A model generated the notes under the pieces. The model did not search any database, had not been told where the DNA came from, and saw only the letters and a program-made list of their open reading frames with translations. Both the position numbers and the translations under genes were made by a program. Below are positions 53,699 through 62,555 of a stretch of 64,000 nt of DNA, piece by piece (the stretch's first letter is position 1; every line of letters starts with the position of its first letter). The stretch lies in NCBI RefSeq assembly GCF_021166585.1, contig NZ_JAJOZE010000015.1, forward strand, positions 1-64,000, given 5' to 3'. This DNA is from Metabacillus kandeliae (GTDB taxonomy: Bacteria > Bacillota > Bacilli > Bacillales > Bacillaceae).

Positions 53699-54919
53699 GT
53701 GCGGGAAGCAGTAATTATTGATGCCGTCAGAACGCCGATTGGACGATACAAAGGGGCTTTAAAGGCGATTCGGCCCGATGACCTTGCGGCGATTGCCATA
53801 AAAGGGCTGCTGGACAGAAACCCTGGTCTTCCGCTGGAAGAAATAGAAGAAGTGGTTCTCGGAAATGCCAACCAGGCAGGAGAAGATAACCGGAATGTTG
53901 CGCGAATGGCTGGCTTGCTGGCAGGGCTTCCTGTTGAAACCGCCGGCACAACGATTAACAGGCTGTGCGGATCAGGGCTTGATGCCGTCAATTATGCGGC
54001 AAGGGCGATTCTTGCCGGTGAAGGAAACATCTTCATCGCCGGCGGAACAGAAAGCATGACTAGAGCGCCGTATGTGATGGGAAAACCGGAAACTGATTAT
54101 CCCAGAGGAAGCATGGAGCTGGTGGATACAACGATCGGCTGGCGGTTTGTGAACAGGAAGCTTGAAGAGATGTACGGAACAGACTCTATGCCGCAAACAG
54201 CTGAGAATGTGGCAGAGCGCTTTTCTGTATCGAGAGAAGAGCAGGATCAGTTTGCTTTTGAAAGCCAGCAGAAGGCGGCAAAGGCCATAGCAGCAGGGAA
54301 GTTCCATGATGAAATGATTCCGGTCATCTATCAGGACAGGAAGGGAAACAGTGTGACAGTCGATCAGGATGAACATCCGCGTTCGGATACAACGCTTGAA
54401 AAATTGGGCAGATTAAAGCCGCTTTTTAAAGGCGGCACTGTGACTGCAGGCAATGCTTCAGGAGTGAATGACGGGGCAGCTGCTCTTTTACTCATGAGCA
54501 GAGAGAAAGCGGAGGAGCTCGGCCTTAAGCCGCTTGCCAAATACACGGTATCTGCCGCAGCAGGGCTTGACCCATCCATCATGGGAATCGGGCCTGTCTT
54601 TGCGGTGAGAAAAGCGTTAAAAAGAGCGGGTCTTTCTATAGAAGAAATCGGGCTGACAGAGCTGAACGAAGCCTTTGCCTCACAGTCGCTGGAGTGCATC
54701 AGGCAGCTTGGGCTGAATGCGGAAAAAGTCAACGTAAACGGCGGCGCCATTGCGTTCGGCCACCCGCTTGGCGCAAGCGGCGCAAGGATTCTCACTACAC
54801 TGGTTCACGAGATGAAAAGAGAAAAGGTAAAATACGGACTCGCTGCCATGTGCATCGGCGTCGGCCAAGGGATCGCAGCGATCGTCGAAAATGAGGATGA
54901 CAGCCTGAAAGGAATCTGA
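53699..54919 (+). CDS. paaJ: thiolase (3-oxoadipyl-CoA/3-oxo-5,6-dehydrosuberyl-CoA)
   Basis: The 406-aa thiolase has all catalytic marks: NRLCGSGLDAVNYAARA (Cys), NVNGGAIAFGHPLGASGARI (His) and MCIGVGQG (Cys). In this cluster it would release acetyl-CoA and then succinyl-CoA at the pathway end. GTG 53699 is the start, with GAGAGGGGGG upstream. It is the last catabolic gene before the MITE and paaX. Confidence 0.93.
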   Translation: MREAVIIDAVRTPIGRYKGALKAIRPDDLAAIAIKGLLDRNPGLPLEEIEEVVLGNANQAGEDNRNVARMAGLLAGLPVETAGTTINRLCGSGLDAVNYAARAILAGEGNIFIAGGTESMTRAPYVMGKPETDYPRGSMELVDTTIGWRFVNRKLEEMYGTDSMPQTAENVAERFSVSREEQDQFAFESQQKAAKAIAAGKFHDEMIPVIYQDRKGNSVTVDQDEHPRSDTTLEKLGRLKPLFKGGTVTAGNASGVNDGAAALLLMSREKAEELGLKPLAKYTVSAAAGLDPSIMGIGPVFAVRKALKRAGLSIEEIGLTELNEAFASQSLECIRQLGLNAEKVNVNGGAIAFGHPLGASGARILTTLVHEMKREKVKYGLAAMCIGVGQGIAAIVENEDDSLKGI

Positions 54920-54942
54920 TCAGGATCACCGGAAAGGGATAA

Positions 54943-55129
54943 GGCTATGTTAAAAGAGAACATTGATTTTTAAGCATCTGTTGATCTACGTTCCAGGCGG
55001 GAGACTCCTGCGGGAGCAGCGGGACAGGTGAGACCCCGGAGGCGCTATGGGAACCTGAGGAGGCTCAGCGCCCGCCCCGCGGAAAGCGGACGCCTGAAAC
55101 GGAAATCAAGAGCCAAATATAACAGAGCC
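54943..55129. mobile_element. MITE-like GC-rich repeat, copy 1 (187 bp)
   Basis: Bounded by GGCTATGTTAA on the left and TAACAGAGCC on the right. The core contains GGCGGGAGACTCCTGCGGGA and GCGGAAAGCGGACGCCTG, shared with the copy at 57211. No ORF is present. It lies between the thiolase and paaX. Confidence 0.85.
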
Positions 55130-55211
55130 AAGGATAAAATAAGTTGACAGATCCAAACCATTCGGTGTGAAATGAAAGGATAAATGATTCAGAACTTTTA
55201 GGCGGAAAGAT

Positions 55212-56114
55212 GTGAATGAGATGAACAGCAATATCAACACGAGGTCGATGATTTTCACCCTTTATGGTGATTACATCAGGCACTACGGCAATGAAATCTG
55301 GATTGGGAGCCTGATCCGGCTCTTAAAGGAATTCGGCCACAATGAGCAGTCTGTCAGGGCGGCTATATCCCGCATGCACAAGCAGGGCTGGGTTACCTCG
55401 ACTAAGATCGGAAACAAAAGCCATTATTTCCTGACAGAACGCGGGATTATCCGGATGGAGGAAGCAGCAAAGCGCATTTTCAAGCTGAGTCCTGAACAAT
55501 GGGACGGCAAGTGGAGAATGCTGATCTACTCCATCCCGGAGGAAAAGCGCAGCATAAGGGATGAACTGAGGAAAGAGCTTGTATGGAGCGGCTTCGGCAC
55601 CATTTCCAACAGCTGCTGGATCTCGCCGAATGATTTGACGAAGGAGGTTTATGCGCTGATTGATAAATATGAGATTTCTCCGTTTGTTCACTACTTCATA
55701 ACGGAATACCACGGCCCTCATGAAAATGAGCGCATCGTGCAGGAATGCTGGGACCTTGAGGAAATTAACAAACGGTATGAGCAGTTTATTGCAGACTACA
55801 GCCAGAAGTATGTGATCGATAAAAATAAAATTCAAAAAGGCGAAATGACGGATGCTCAGTGCTTTGTTGAAAGAACGGAGCTTGTGCATGAATATCGGAA
55901 ATTCCTGTTTACCGATCCCGGCCTCCCTGAGGAGCTGCTGCCGAAAAGGTGGCTTGGCCAGCATGCTGCAGCGCTTTTCAGCGATTATTACCGGGAGCTT
56001 GCGGAACCAGCCAGCCGCTTTTTTGAGGAAGTGTTCCAGGAGGGCAATGAGCTGGCGAACAAAAACAAGGAATATGACATTTACCAGCATCCGCTTTTGC
56101 TTGACGAAAAGTAG
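55212..56114 (+). CDS. paaX: PaaX family transcriptional repressor
   Basis: The 300-aa (297 if ATG 55221) GntR-like winged-helix repressor of phenylacetate catabolism typically responds to phenylacetyl-CoA. The DNA-binding part is RSMIFTLYGDYIRHYGNEIWIGSLIRLLKEFGHNEQSVRAAISRMHKQGWV; the PaaX central domain reads RMLIYSIPEEKRSIRDELRKELVWSGFGT. Its gene follows a MITE and probably has its own TTGACA promoter (55144). The 37-bp dyads before paaK, paaA and the PheDH operon are candidate targets. Confidence 0.92.
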   Translation: MNEMNSNINTRSMIFTLYGDYIRHYGNEIWIGSLIRLLKEFGHNEQSVRAAISRMHKQGWVTSTKIGNKSHYFLTERGIIRMEEAAKRIFKLSPEQWDGKWRMLIYSIPEEKRSIRDELRKELVWSGFGTISNSCWISPNDLTKEVYALIDKYEISPFVHYFITEYHGPHENERIVQECWDLEEINKRYEQFIADYSQKYVIDKNKIQKGEMTDAQCFVERTELVHEYRKFLFTDPGLPEELLPKRWLGQHAAALFSDYYRELAEPASRFFEEVFQEGNELANKNKEYDIYQHPLLLDEK

Positions 56115-56126
56115 GGAAGTGAGCAG

Positions 56127-57095
56127 ATGAATGAGCTGTGCAGGATTTTAGGGATTCAGGTGCCCATTCTGCAGGGGGGAATGGGGAACATCAGCAATGC
56201 CGCTCTGACGGCTGCCGTTTCAGAAGAGGGCGCCCTTGGCACTATTGGAGCCGGAACGATGACGCCTGAAGAAGTGGAAAAGATCATTCTTGAGACAAAA
56301 GAGCGGACAGAGAACCCATTTGCCTTAAATATTGCCCTGGCTGTTTCTCCTTTTTCGAAAGAATTGATGCAGCTTGCCGTAAAGCACGGGCTGAAGGCTG
56401 TTTCACTGTCAGCAGGAAATCCTGCCCCGTTTATCCCTTATTTTAAAGAAAACGGGGTGAAGGTGATTACGGTCACAGCTGCTGTTAAGCATGCGGTAAA
56501 GGCTGCGGAGGGCGGTTCTGACATTATTGTCGGCGAAGGATACGAAGCGGCAGGACTGAATTCCCCTCTTGAAACCACTACACTTGCACTCATTCCGCAG
56601 CTTGCAGATGCCGTAAATGTACCCGTCGCTGCAGCAGGCGGCATAGCAGACGGCAGAGGCCTGGCAGCAATGCTCGCTTTAGGTGCACAGGGTGTTCAGA
56701 TGGGAACAAGGTTTATCGCGACAAAGGAAGCGCCGTTTTCAGAGCTGTATAAAGAGCGTCTTCTTCTATCAGATGACACAGGTACAGCGGTGATCGGCCG
56801 TTCAGTCGGAAGGATCCGCAGAGTGCTGAAAAATAATGCCTATACAGCTCAGCTGCTGCAGCAGGAAAAGGCAGGTCTTAGTCTTGACGAGTTTACTAAC
56901 AGAACAGATGAAAAGCACCATATCTTAGGGGCTGTAGAAGGCAATGAACAGGAAGGCTACTGGAACAGCGGGCAGATTGCAGGCCTCATTCACCACATCC
57001 CAACGGTGGCTGAGCTGATTCACTCAATCAAGTTGGAGATGACCGAAACCATCGGCAGGCTTGAGCCTTATATGAAAAAAGAAGTGCAGCCTTAA
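56127..57095 (+). CDS. FMN-dependent NMO/FabK-type oxidoreductase lacking the catalytic His
   Basis: The 322-aa TIM-barrel protein has IQVPILQGGMGNISNAALTAAVSEEGALGTIGAGTMT and the FMN-binding VPVAAAGGIADGRGLAAMLALGAQGVQMGTRF. Nitronate monooxygenases and FabK normally read EAGGH at the active site; here it is EGYEAAGLNS, so the catalytic His is missing. The reaction is therefore unknown. It is 12 nt downstream of paaX and likely cotranscribed. Confidence 0.82.
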   Translation: MNELCRILGIQVPILQGGMGNISNAALTAAVSEEGALGTIGAGTMTPEEVEKIILETKERTENPFALNIALAVSPFSKELMQLAVKHGLKAVSLSAGNPAPFIPYFKENGVKVITVTAAVKHAVKAAEGGSDIIVGEGYEAAGLNSPLETTTLALIPQLADAVNVPVAAAGGIADGRGLAAMLALGAQGVQMGTRFIATKEAPFSELYKERLLLSDDTGTAVIGRSVGRIRRVLKNNAYTAQLLQQEKAGLSLDEFTNRTDEKHHILGAVEGNEQEGYWNSGQIAGLIHHIPTVAELIHSIKLEMTETIGRLEPYMKKEVQP

Positions 57096-57164
57096 TTATT
57101 TGATTTTTCTAAAAATTATTTGACCGAGCCTTCCTGAAAATGGTACTATTACGGTGAAATCACG

Positions 57165-57210
57165 CCCTGCGAAAAAACGACATACAGAATTCGCAGGGTA
57201 TTTGTTTTTT
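57165..57210 (+). terminator. terminator of the paaX unit
   Basis: CCCTGCGAA and TTCGCAGGG with a 16-nt loop, then TATTTGTTTTTT. A MITE copy starts immediately after the T tract. Confidence 0.75.
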
Positions 57211-57380
57211 GGCTATGTTAATTTTTAAAGCACCTGTTGATTGGAGTGGCAGGCGGGAGACTCCTGCGGGAGTGCAAGTGACGGGAGACCCCGCAGGAGT
57301 GAAACGACGAGGAGGCACCCGCACTGCCCGCGGAAAGCGGACGCCTGCAGCGGAAATCAACTGCCAAATTTAACAGAGCC
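57211..57380. mobile_element. MITE-like GC-rich repeat, copy 2 (170 bp)
   Basis: Ends GGCTATGTTAA and TTTAACAGAGCC are imperfect terminal inverted repeats. T tracts on both sides look like a target duplication. The interior shares the core of copy 1. Together with copy 1 it brackets paaX and the oxidoreductase. Confidence 0.85.
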
Positions 57381-57414
57381 TTTTTTAAGCGATAACAAAT
57401 TAAGGGGGAGTAAG

Positions 57415-58413
57415 ATGTTAAAAAAGAAGGCTTCAATAATCGGAATCGTTCTGATGGCGAGTCTTGCCTTATCAGCGTGCGGCAGTTCACAGACTTCTGG
57501 GGGAAGCGCTGCACCCGATAAAGACAAAACCTATAAAATAGGCGTGACTCAAATTGTCGAACACCCATCGCTCGACGAAGCACTGAAAGGCTTCCAGAAG
57601 GCACTTGAGGAAAAAGGAATCAAAACAGATTATGAAATTAAAAATGCCCAAGGAGACTCCAGCACGAACACCACCATCGGCACAACGCTTGTCAACGATA
57701 AGGTTGATCTCATCTTTGCCAACTCCACTCCAAGCTCCCAGGCTGCCCTTGCAGCAACAACTAAACTGCCTATCGTCTTCTCTTCCGTCACTGATCCTGT
57801 CGGCGCCAAGCTTGTAAAAGACATGGACAAGCCTGACGGCAACGTGACAGGCACGGTTGACTTTCACCCAGAAGCCATTCCAAACACACTAAAACTGATT
57901 AAAAACGAACTCGGCGGCAAAAATGTCGGCCTGCTGTACAATTCAGGCGAGCAAAACTCCGTTGCCCAGGTGGAAGCGGTCAAAAAGGAAATGAGCTCCC
58001 TGGGTCTTAACGCTGTTACAGCCTCTGTGGCCACATCAGCAGATGTGAAGCAGGCAGCAGAATCCCTTGCCGGAAAAATTGACGCCTTTTATATCATTAC
58101 AGATAATACCGTTGTTTCCGCCCTGGAATCCGTTATCTCTGTCGCCCAGTCCAAAAAAATCCCGCTGCTTGCAGCAGAGCTTGACTCTGTCAAACGCGGC
58201 GCCTTTGCAGCCTATGGGTTCAGCTATTTTGACATCGGCCACCAGGCAGGCGATATGGCAGCTGACATTCTGACAGGCAAAAAGAAAATCAGCGACCTGC
58301 CTGTTCAGCATCCGGACAAACTGAAGCTTGTGATCAATAAAAAAGCAGCCGAAGCGATGGGCATCAAAATCAAGCCGGAATGGGACAAAATGGCGGAATA
58401 CATCACGCCGTAA
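57415..58413 (+). CDS. ABC transporter substrate-binding lipoprotein (TrpX-type)
   Basis: The 332-aa surface lipoprotein has the signal IIGIVLMASLALSACGSS (lipobox LSAC). It has the ABC_sub_bind domain with YKIGVTQIVEHPSLDEALKGFQKALEEKG and ADVKQAAESLAGKIDAFYIITDN. The family includes tryptophan/tyrosine-type importers (TrpX). The start is ATG 57415 with AAGGGGG; a longer frame reads through the MITE. It is first of three transporter genes downstream of the paa cluster. Confidence 0.9.
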   Translation: MLKKKASIIGIVLMASLALSACGSSQTSGGSAAPDKDKTYKIGVTQIVEHPSLDEALKGFQKALEEKGIKTDYEIKNAQGDSSTNTTIGTTLVNDKVDLIFANSTPSSQAALAATTKLPIVFSSVTDPVGAKLVKDMDKPDGNVTGTVDFHPEAIPNTLKLIKNELGGKNVGLLYNSGEQNSVAQVEAVKKEMSSLGLNAVTASVATSADVKQAAESLAGKIDAFYIITDNTVVSALESVISVAQSKKIPLLAAELDSVKRGAFAAYGFSYFDIGHQAGDMAADILTGKKKISDLPVQHPDKLKLVINKKAAEAMGIKIKPEWDKMAEYITP

Positions 58414-58434
58414 CGAAAGGGTGCGTTAGCTGAC

Positions 58435-59466
58435 ATGTTTACTGCGATCTTCGGCTCGGTTGAGATGGGAGTCATCTATGCGATTATGGCTCTCGGTGTT
58501 TATCTTTCGTTCCGCATACTGGATTTTCCAGATTTAACGGTTGACGGGAGCTTTGTAACAGGTGCAGCGGTTTCGGCATCCCTGATCGTCCTTGGGATTC
58601 ACCCGATTGTGGCAACGCTTGCCGCTCTTGCGGCCGGCTTTCTTGCCGGCTGCATTACCGGCATTCTTCACACGAAGGGAAAAATTAACCCGCTCCTTTC
58701 CGGAATTTTGATGATGATTGCCCTTTATTCCATCAACCTGAGGATTATGGGCACTACATCTGCCACTTCTATCGGCGTACCGAATATTCCGCTTCTGAAT
58801 GCGGATACCATTTTTACTGAAGTAAAGGGACTATCTGCTTCAATGGGGCTGGACGGCATGCTGAACGGCCTTTTCAGTGCCATCGGGCTCGGCGGCGATC
58901 TCCCTGAAACATGGGGCATTCTTGTATTTATGATCCTATTAACCTTTTTTATCAAATGGCTCGCGGATTCATTTTTAAAAACAGATATCGGGCTTGCCCT
59001 AAGAGCAACAGGCGACAATCAGCGGATGATCCGCAGCCTGTCCGCGAACACTGATTCTCTGATCGTGCTCGGGCTTGGCCTGTCCAATGCCATGGTTGCC
59101 TTTGCCGGCGCTCTTATCGCCCAGTATGTAAAGTTTTCAGATGTCGGAATGGGAATCGGCATGATCATTATCGGCCTCGCCTCTGTCATTATCGGGGAAG
59201 CCATTTTTGGAACAAAAAGCATTGGAAGAACAACGCTTGCTGTGATCGGCGGTGCCGTTATTTACCGGATTGTGATCAGTTTGTCCCTGCAGGTAAAAGG
59301 GCTTGATACCGGTGACCTGAAGCTGATTACAGCCGTTATCGTGATATTTGCCCTCATCACACCGAAAGTCGTTGAGCGGCAGCGGATGAAAAAACGGAAA
59401 GCAAGGCGCTACGCGGAGCTGACGAATGGAAGGGGTGAGGCTGTTGCTGCATCTAAAGCAGATTAA
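58435..59466 (+). CDS. ABC transporter permease (TrpY-type)
   Basis: The 343-aa membrane permease has nine to ten hydrophobic segments, starting MGVIYAIMALGVYLSFRILDFPDLTVDGSFVTGAAVSA (a branched-chain/ribose-type permease pattern). Its final segment reads KGLDTGDLKLITAVIVIFALITPKVVERQRMKKRKARR. It follows the binding protein by 21 nt and overlaps the ATPase gene. Confidence 0.9.
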   Translation: MFTAIFGSVEMGVIYAIMALGVYLSFRILDFPDLTVDGSFVTGAAVSASLIVLGIHPIVATLAALAAGFLAGCITGILHTKGKINPLLSGILMMIALYSINLRIMGTTSATSIGVPNIPLLNADTIFTEVKGLSASMGLDGMLNGLFSAIGLGGDLPETWGILVFMILLTFFIKWLADSFLKTDIGLALRATGDNQRMIRSLSANTDSLIVLGLGLSNAMVAFAGALIAQYVKFSDVGMGIGMIIIGLASVIIGEAIFGTKSIGRTTLAVIGGAVIYRIVISLSLQVKGLDTGDLKLITAVIVIFALITPKVVERQRMKKRKARRYAELTNGRGEAVAASKAD

Positions 59467-60241
59467 CAAAATTTTTAACGAGGGAACGCCTGATGAAAAA
59501 ATCGCTCTTGATTCTATTCAGCTTTCGCTTAATAAAGGCGATTTTGTCACCATTATCGGAAGCAACGGCGCAGGCAAATCAACGCTCATGAACGTGATTT
59601 CAGGGGTGATGGCGCCAGATGCCGGAAAGGTGGAAATTGCCGGCAAAGATGTAACCTTTATGCCGGAATACAAGCGTTCAAAACTGATCGGACGGGTCTT
59701 TCAGGATCCGATGGCAGGCACCGCTCCTTCCATGACAATTGAAGAAAACCTCGCCATGGCCTATGCAAGGAATAAAAAAAGAGCGCTGAACAGCGGTGTC
59801 ACAAAGCAGCGGAAAGAGCTTTTCAAAGAAGTGCTCGGAACCCTGCACCTTGGGCTCGAAGGCAGACTCAATGCCAAAGTCGGATTGCTGTCTGGCGGGG
59901 AGCGCCAGGCGCTGTCGCTTTTAATGGCAACCTTTACCGAGCCTGCCATTCTGCTGCTTGATGAGCACACAGCAGCTCTTGATCCATCGAGGGCGGAGCT
60001 GATTACAGGGCTCACAAAAGAAGTTGTCAGCAAATATGGACTGACAACGATGATGGTCACCCATAACATGCAGCAGGCGCTCGACCTTGGGAACCGCCTG
60101 ATCATGATGGACAAAGGACAGATTATACTAGAGGTAGACGAAGAACAGAAAAAAGAACTGACAATTGAGAAGCTCATGCAGGAATTCCAGCGCATCCGCG
60201 GGGAACAGATGGCGAATGACAGAGCTTTGCTGAATGCTTGA
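59444..60241 (+). CDS. ABC transporter ATPase (TrpZ-type)
   Basis: The 265-aa nucleotide-binding subunit has Walker A GSNGAGKST, the signature LSGGERQALSLLMA and Walker B ILLLDEHTAAL. TTG 59444 has AAGGGGTGAGG upstream and is preferred over ATG 59426; it overlaps the permease end by 23 nt. With the previous two genes it forms a complete importer, probably for aromatic amino acids or related compounds given the neighbours, though the substrate is not proven. The 250-nt gap after it holds nothing identified. Confidence 0.9.
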   Translation: MLHLKQINKIFNEGTPDEKIALDSIQLSLNKGDFVTIIGSNGAGKSTLMNVISGVMAPDAGKVEIAGKDVTFMPEYKRSKLIGRVFQDPMAGTAPSMTIEENLAMAYARNKKRALNSGVTKQRKELFKEVLGTLHLGLEGRLNAKVGLLSGGERQALSLLMATFTEPAILLLDEHTAALDPSRAELITGLTKEVVSKYGLTTMMVTHNMQQALDLGNRLIMMDKGQIILEVDEEQKKELTIEKLMQEFQRIRGEQMANDRALLNA

Positions 60242-60491
60242 TGGAGGAGGAGCGGAGGCTCTTTCTCTTTTTTTAGTTGGGAGGAGGCGGTGCGCATAAG
60301 TGTGGAAAGCCGCGCATAAACAACGTCTGCCAAGCTCTGGCCAATGCAGCAAGCCTCCAATTCCATCAAAACGAGCTGAAAATGAACGAAAATCCACTTA
60401 AACCATTCACTTTTTACCTCACTTGCTATCTCCCAAACGATGTTATATGGTAAATTCAGATCGATCACGTCACGCTGAAAGGACAAATAGT

Positions 60492-60860
60492 ATGAAAAAA
60501 CTCTTACTCATCTTCACCTTTCTTACCCTCTTTTCAGCAGGTTGCTCCAACAGCGGCCAGCGGATTGAGGTGTCATGCTCAGGCTTCAAAGTAAATATAC
60601 AAGATCAAGAGAAAGTGACAAAAATAAATGAGATTCTCGGTAAAGTAAATTGGCAACAGTCAAAGGCGGATATGTCCCGCCAGCCGGATTGCACAGCTGC
60701 ATTCAAGGATGGCGGCAATGCAGATGAAAAAGCGGTTCAGTACAAGATCTGGATCAGCGGGAAGAAGGATCAGCTGGAGATAATCAAAGGGTATGCAAAC
60801 TATGCGAAGCTTTCAAAGGAGTCCTCAGCTAAACTGTATAAAATAATAAGAGGTACATAA
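60492..60860 (+). CDS. small lipoprotein
   Basis: The 122-aa protein has a lipobox LFSAGC after MKKLLLIFTFLT. The mature part IEVSCSGFKVNIQDQEKVTKINEILGKVNWQQSKADMS has no recognised domain. ATG 60492 has AAAGGAC upstream. It is an isolated single gene between the transporter and the PheDH operon. Confidence 0.75.
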   Translation: MKKLLLIFTFLTLFSAGCSNSGQRIEVSCSGFKVNIQDQEKVTKINEILGKVNWQQSKADMSRQPDCTAAFKDGGNADEKAVQYKIWISGKKDQLEIIKGYANYAKLSKESSAKLYKIIRGT

Positions 60861-60863
60861 ATG

Positions 60864-60888
60864 GAGCGGAAATCCGCTCTTTTTTTTC
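60864..60888 (+). terminator. terminator of the small lipoprotein gene
   Basis: GAGCGGA-AA-TCCGCTC followed by eight T. Confidence 0.85.
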
Positions 60889-60907
60889 AACTTGGATTGA
60901 CCGTTAT

Positions 60908-60944
60908 ATAACGTGATGTTAAGATAACGTTATAGATACGTCAT
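60908..60944. promoter_or_regulatory. paa operator C (before the PheDH operon)
   Basis: Right arm ATAGATACGTCAT, left arm ATAACGTGATGTT at the same 11-bp spacing as operators A and B. The right arm and the TAACGTTATA before it match operator B closely; the left arm is weaker (8 of 13). Confidence 0.6.
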
Positions 60945-60986
60945 TAAAAATCAGTTAAATAAAGAACAGATTTTGGGGGATGCAGG

Positions 60987-61382
60987 ATGAAAAAAGGGAT
61001 GGTGCCAGGCCAGCAGGCTATCCACGAATTTACTGTAACGCCTGATATGTTCGCAAGCTTTGAAGGGCAGGTTGTGCATCCTGCCTATTCCACTGTTTCC
61101 ATGGTGTACCACATGGAGTGGGCTTCCCGGAAAATCATCCTTCCTTATTTGGAGGAGCATGAAGAAGGGATTGGCGGCGCTGTAAAAGTGAAGCATATTG
61201 CACCGACCGGAGCAGGAACAAAGGTGAAGGTGACAGCCGTTCTTACAAAGCTTGAAGGGCATCTTGTGACAACAGAAGTGGAAGCGCACAATGAAAAAGG
61301 ATTGATCGGAAAAGGGGAAGTGGTTCAGGCCGTTTTGCCGAAGGTTGCTATTGAGGAGAAAATCTTAAAGTCTGGGGTGTGA
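60987..61382 (+). CDS. FlK-like hot-dog thioesterase
   Basis: The 131-aa hot-dog fold protein similar to fluoroacetyl-CoA thioesterase FlK contains [54 protein letters not shown]. Thioesterases in paa loci (PaaI type) release CoA from dead-end ring-epoxide products; that role is inferred here. It is the first gene of the operon behind operator C, 4 nt before the dehydrogenase. Confidence 0.85.
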   Translation: MKKGMVPGQQAIHEFTVTPDMFASFEGQVVHPAYSTVSMVYHMEWASRKIILPYLEEHEEGIGGAVKVKHIAPTGAGTKVKVTAVLTKLEGHLVTTEVEAHNEKGLIGKGEVVQAVLPKVAIEEKILKSGV

Positions 61383-61386
61383 TATT

Positions 61387-62532
61387 TTGAAAGCGGTTAC
61401 TTTTCCTCTGGAAGGGGATCTTACGATGGATTTATTCACTAAAATACAGGGGCATGAACAGGTTGTATTCTGCAATGATCCAAATACGGGCTTAAAAGCC
61501 ATTATCGCCATACATAATACAGCACTCGGGCCGGCGCTTGGAGGCTGCCGAATGCGCCCCTACCCGACAATGGATGCCGCACTCGAGGATGTTCTCAGGC
61601 TTTCAAAAGGCATGACGTATAAGTGTGCCGCAGCAGATGTGGATTTCGGAGGCGGAAAATCCGTCATTATCGGTGATCCGCTGTCAGATAAATCACCTGA
61701 TTTATTCCGGGCGTTCGGACAGTTCGTTGATTCGCTGAGAGGCAGGTTTTATACAGGAACTGATATGGGCACGACTCCGGAGGATTTCGTCCATGCGATG
61801 AAGGAAACGCGCTGCATCGTCGGGGTTCCGGAGGAGTACGGCGGCAGCGGAGATTCTTCTGTACCGACTGCATTGGGCGTTATTTACGGCATTATGGCAG
61901 TTAACAAAGCAGTTTTTGGCTCCGATTCTTTATCAGGGCATTCCTATGGTATTCAGGGGCTCGGCAAAGTCGGCTTTAAGGTGGCGGAAATGCTGCTGGA
62001 GGCAGGGGCTGACTTGTTTGTCACAGACATTGATGAAAGAGCTGTTTTCACTCTTTTGGAAAAAGCGAGGGGTTCAAAAGGTTCCATCAAGCCTGTTGCG
62101 CTTGATGACATTTACGCTGTGCCGGCTGACGTTTTTGTTCCGTGCGCCCTCGGCGGCGTCCTGAATGACAGTACTATCGATCTGCTGCAGGTCAAAGCTG
62201 TTGCAGGCTCAGCAAACAATCAGCTTTTTGAAGAACGGCATGGAGATGTATTAAAGAACAAAGGCATTCTTTATGCACCGGATTACATTGTGAATGCCGG
62301 CGGTCTGATCCAGGTGGCAGATGAACTGTACGGGCACAACAAGCAGCGCGTGCTGACGAAAACGAAAGCCATCTATGCGTCGCTTCTTGAAATTTTCACC
62401 CAATCTGAAAGCTTAAATATCTGCACGGCCAAGGCTGCCGATTTGTTCTGCGAAAAAAGAATAGAAGCACAGCGAAACCGCAGCAGCTTTTTTACGCATG
62501 GCAAACAGCCGAAATGGGAAGTCAGAGTTTAA
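61387..62532 (+). CDS. pdh: phenylalanine dehydrogenase
   Basis: The 381-aa NAD-dependent enzyme deaminates L-phenylalanine to phenylpyruvate. Signature segments match Bacillus PheDH (B. badius type): [65 protein letters not shown] and [17 protein letters not shown]. The NAD motif is [11 protein letters not shown]. The GGCRM box (leucine dehydrogenases have GGTRM) and the aromatic context favour Phe over Leu. It is between a thioesterase and a 2-oxoacid dehydrogenase E1. Confidence 0.88.
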   Translation: MKAVTFPLEGDLTMDLFTKIQGHEQVVFCNDPNTGLKAIIAIHNTALGPALGGCRMRPYPTMDAALEDVLRLSKGMTYKCAAADVDFGGGKSVIIGDPLSDKSPDLFRAFGQFVDSLRGRFYTGTDMGTTPEDFVHAMKETRCIVGVPEEYGGSGDSSVPTALGVIYGIMAVNKAVFGSDSLSGHSYGIQGLGKVGFKVAEMLLEAGADLFVTDIDERAVFTLLEKARGSKGSIKPVALDDIYAVPADVFVPCALGGVLNDSTIDLLQVKAVAGSANNQLFEERHGDVLKNKGILYAPDYIVNAGGLIQVADELYGHNKQRVLTKTKAIYASLLEIFTQSESLNICTAKAADLFCEKRIEAQRNRSSFFTHGKQPKWEVRV

Positions 62533-62555
62533 TAGAATCCTAGGGGAGTGAGACG

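Noticed and set aside
54948-54974. 8-codon ORF after the thiolase
   Set aside because: It begins inside the terminal repeat of the MITE and is too short to support.
57241-57414. 58-residue N-terminal extension of the TrpX-type protein
   Set aside because: It is translation of the MITE; the ATG at 57415 has AAGGGGG and gives a proper lipoprotein signal.
61387-62532. leucine dehydrogenase (branched-chain operon)
   Set aside because: GGCRM box and near-identical segments to B. badius-type PheDH, together with aromatic neighbours and absence of ptb/buk, favour phenylalanine.
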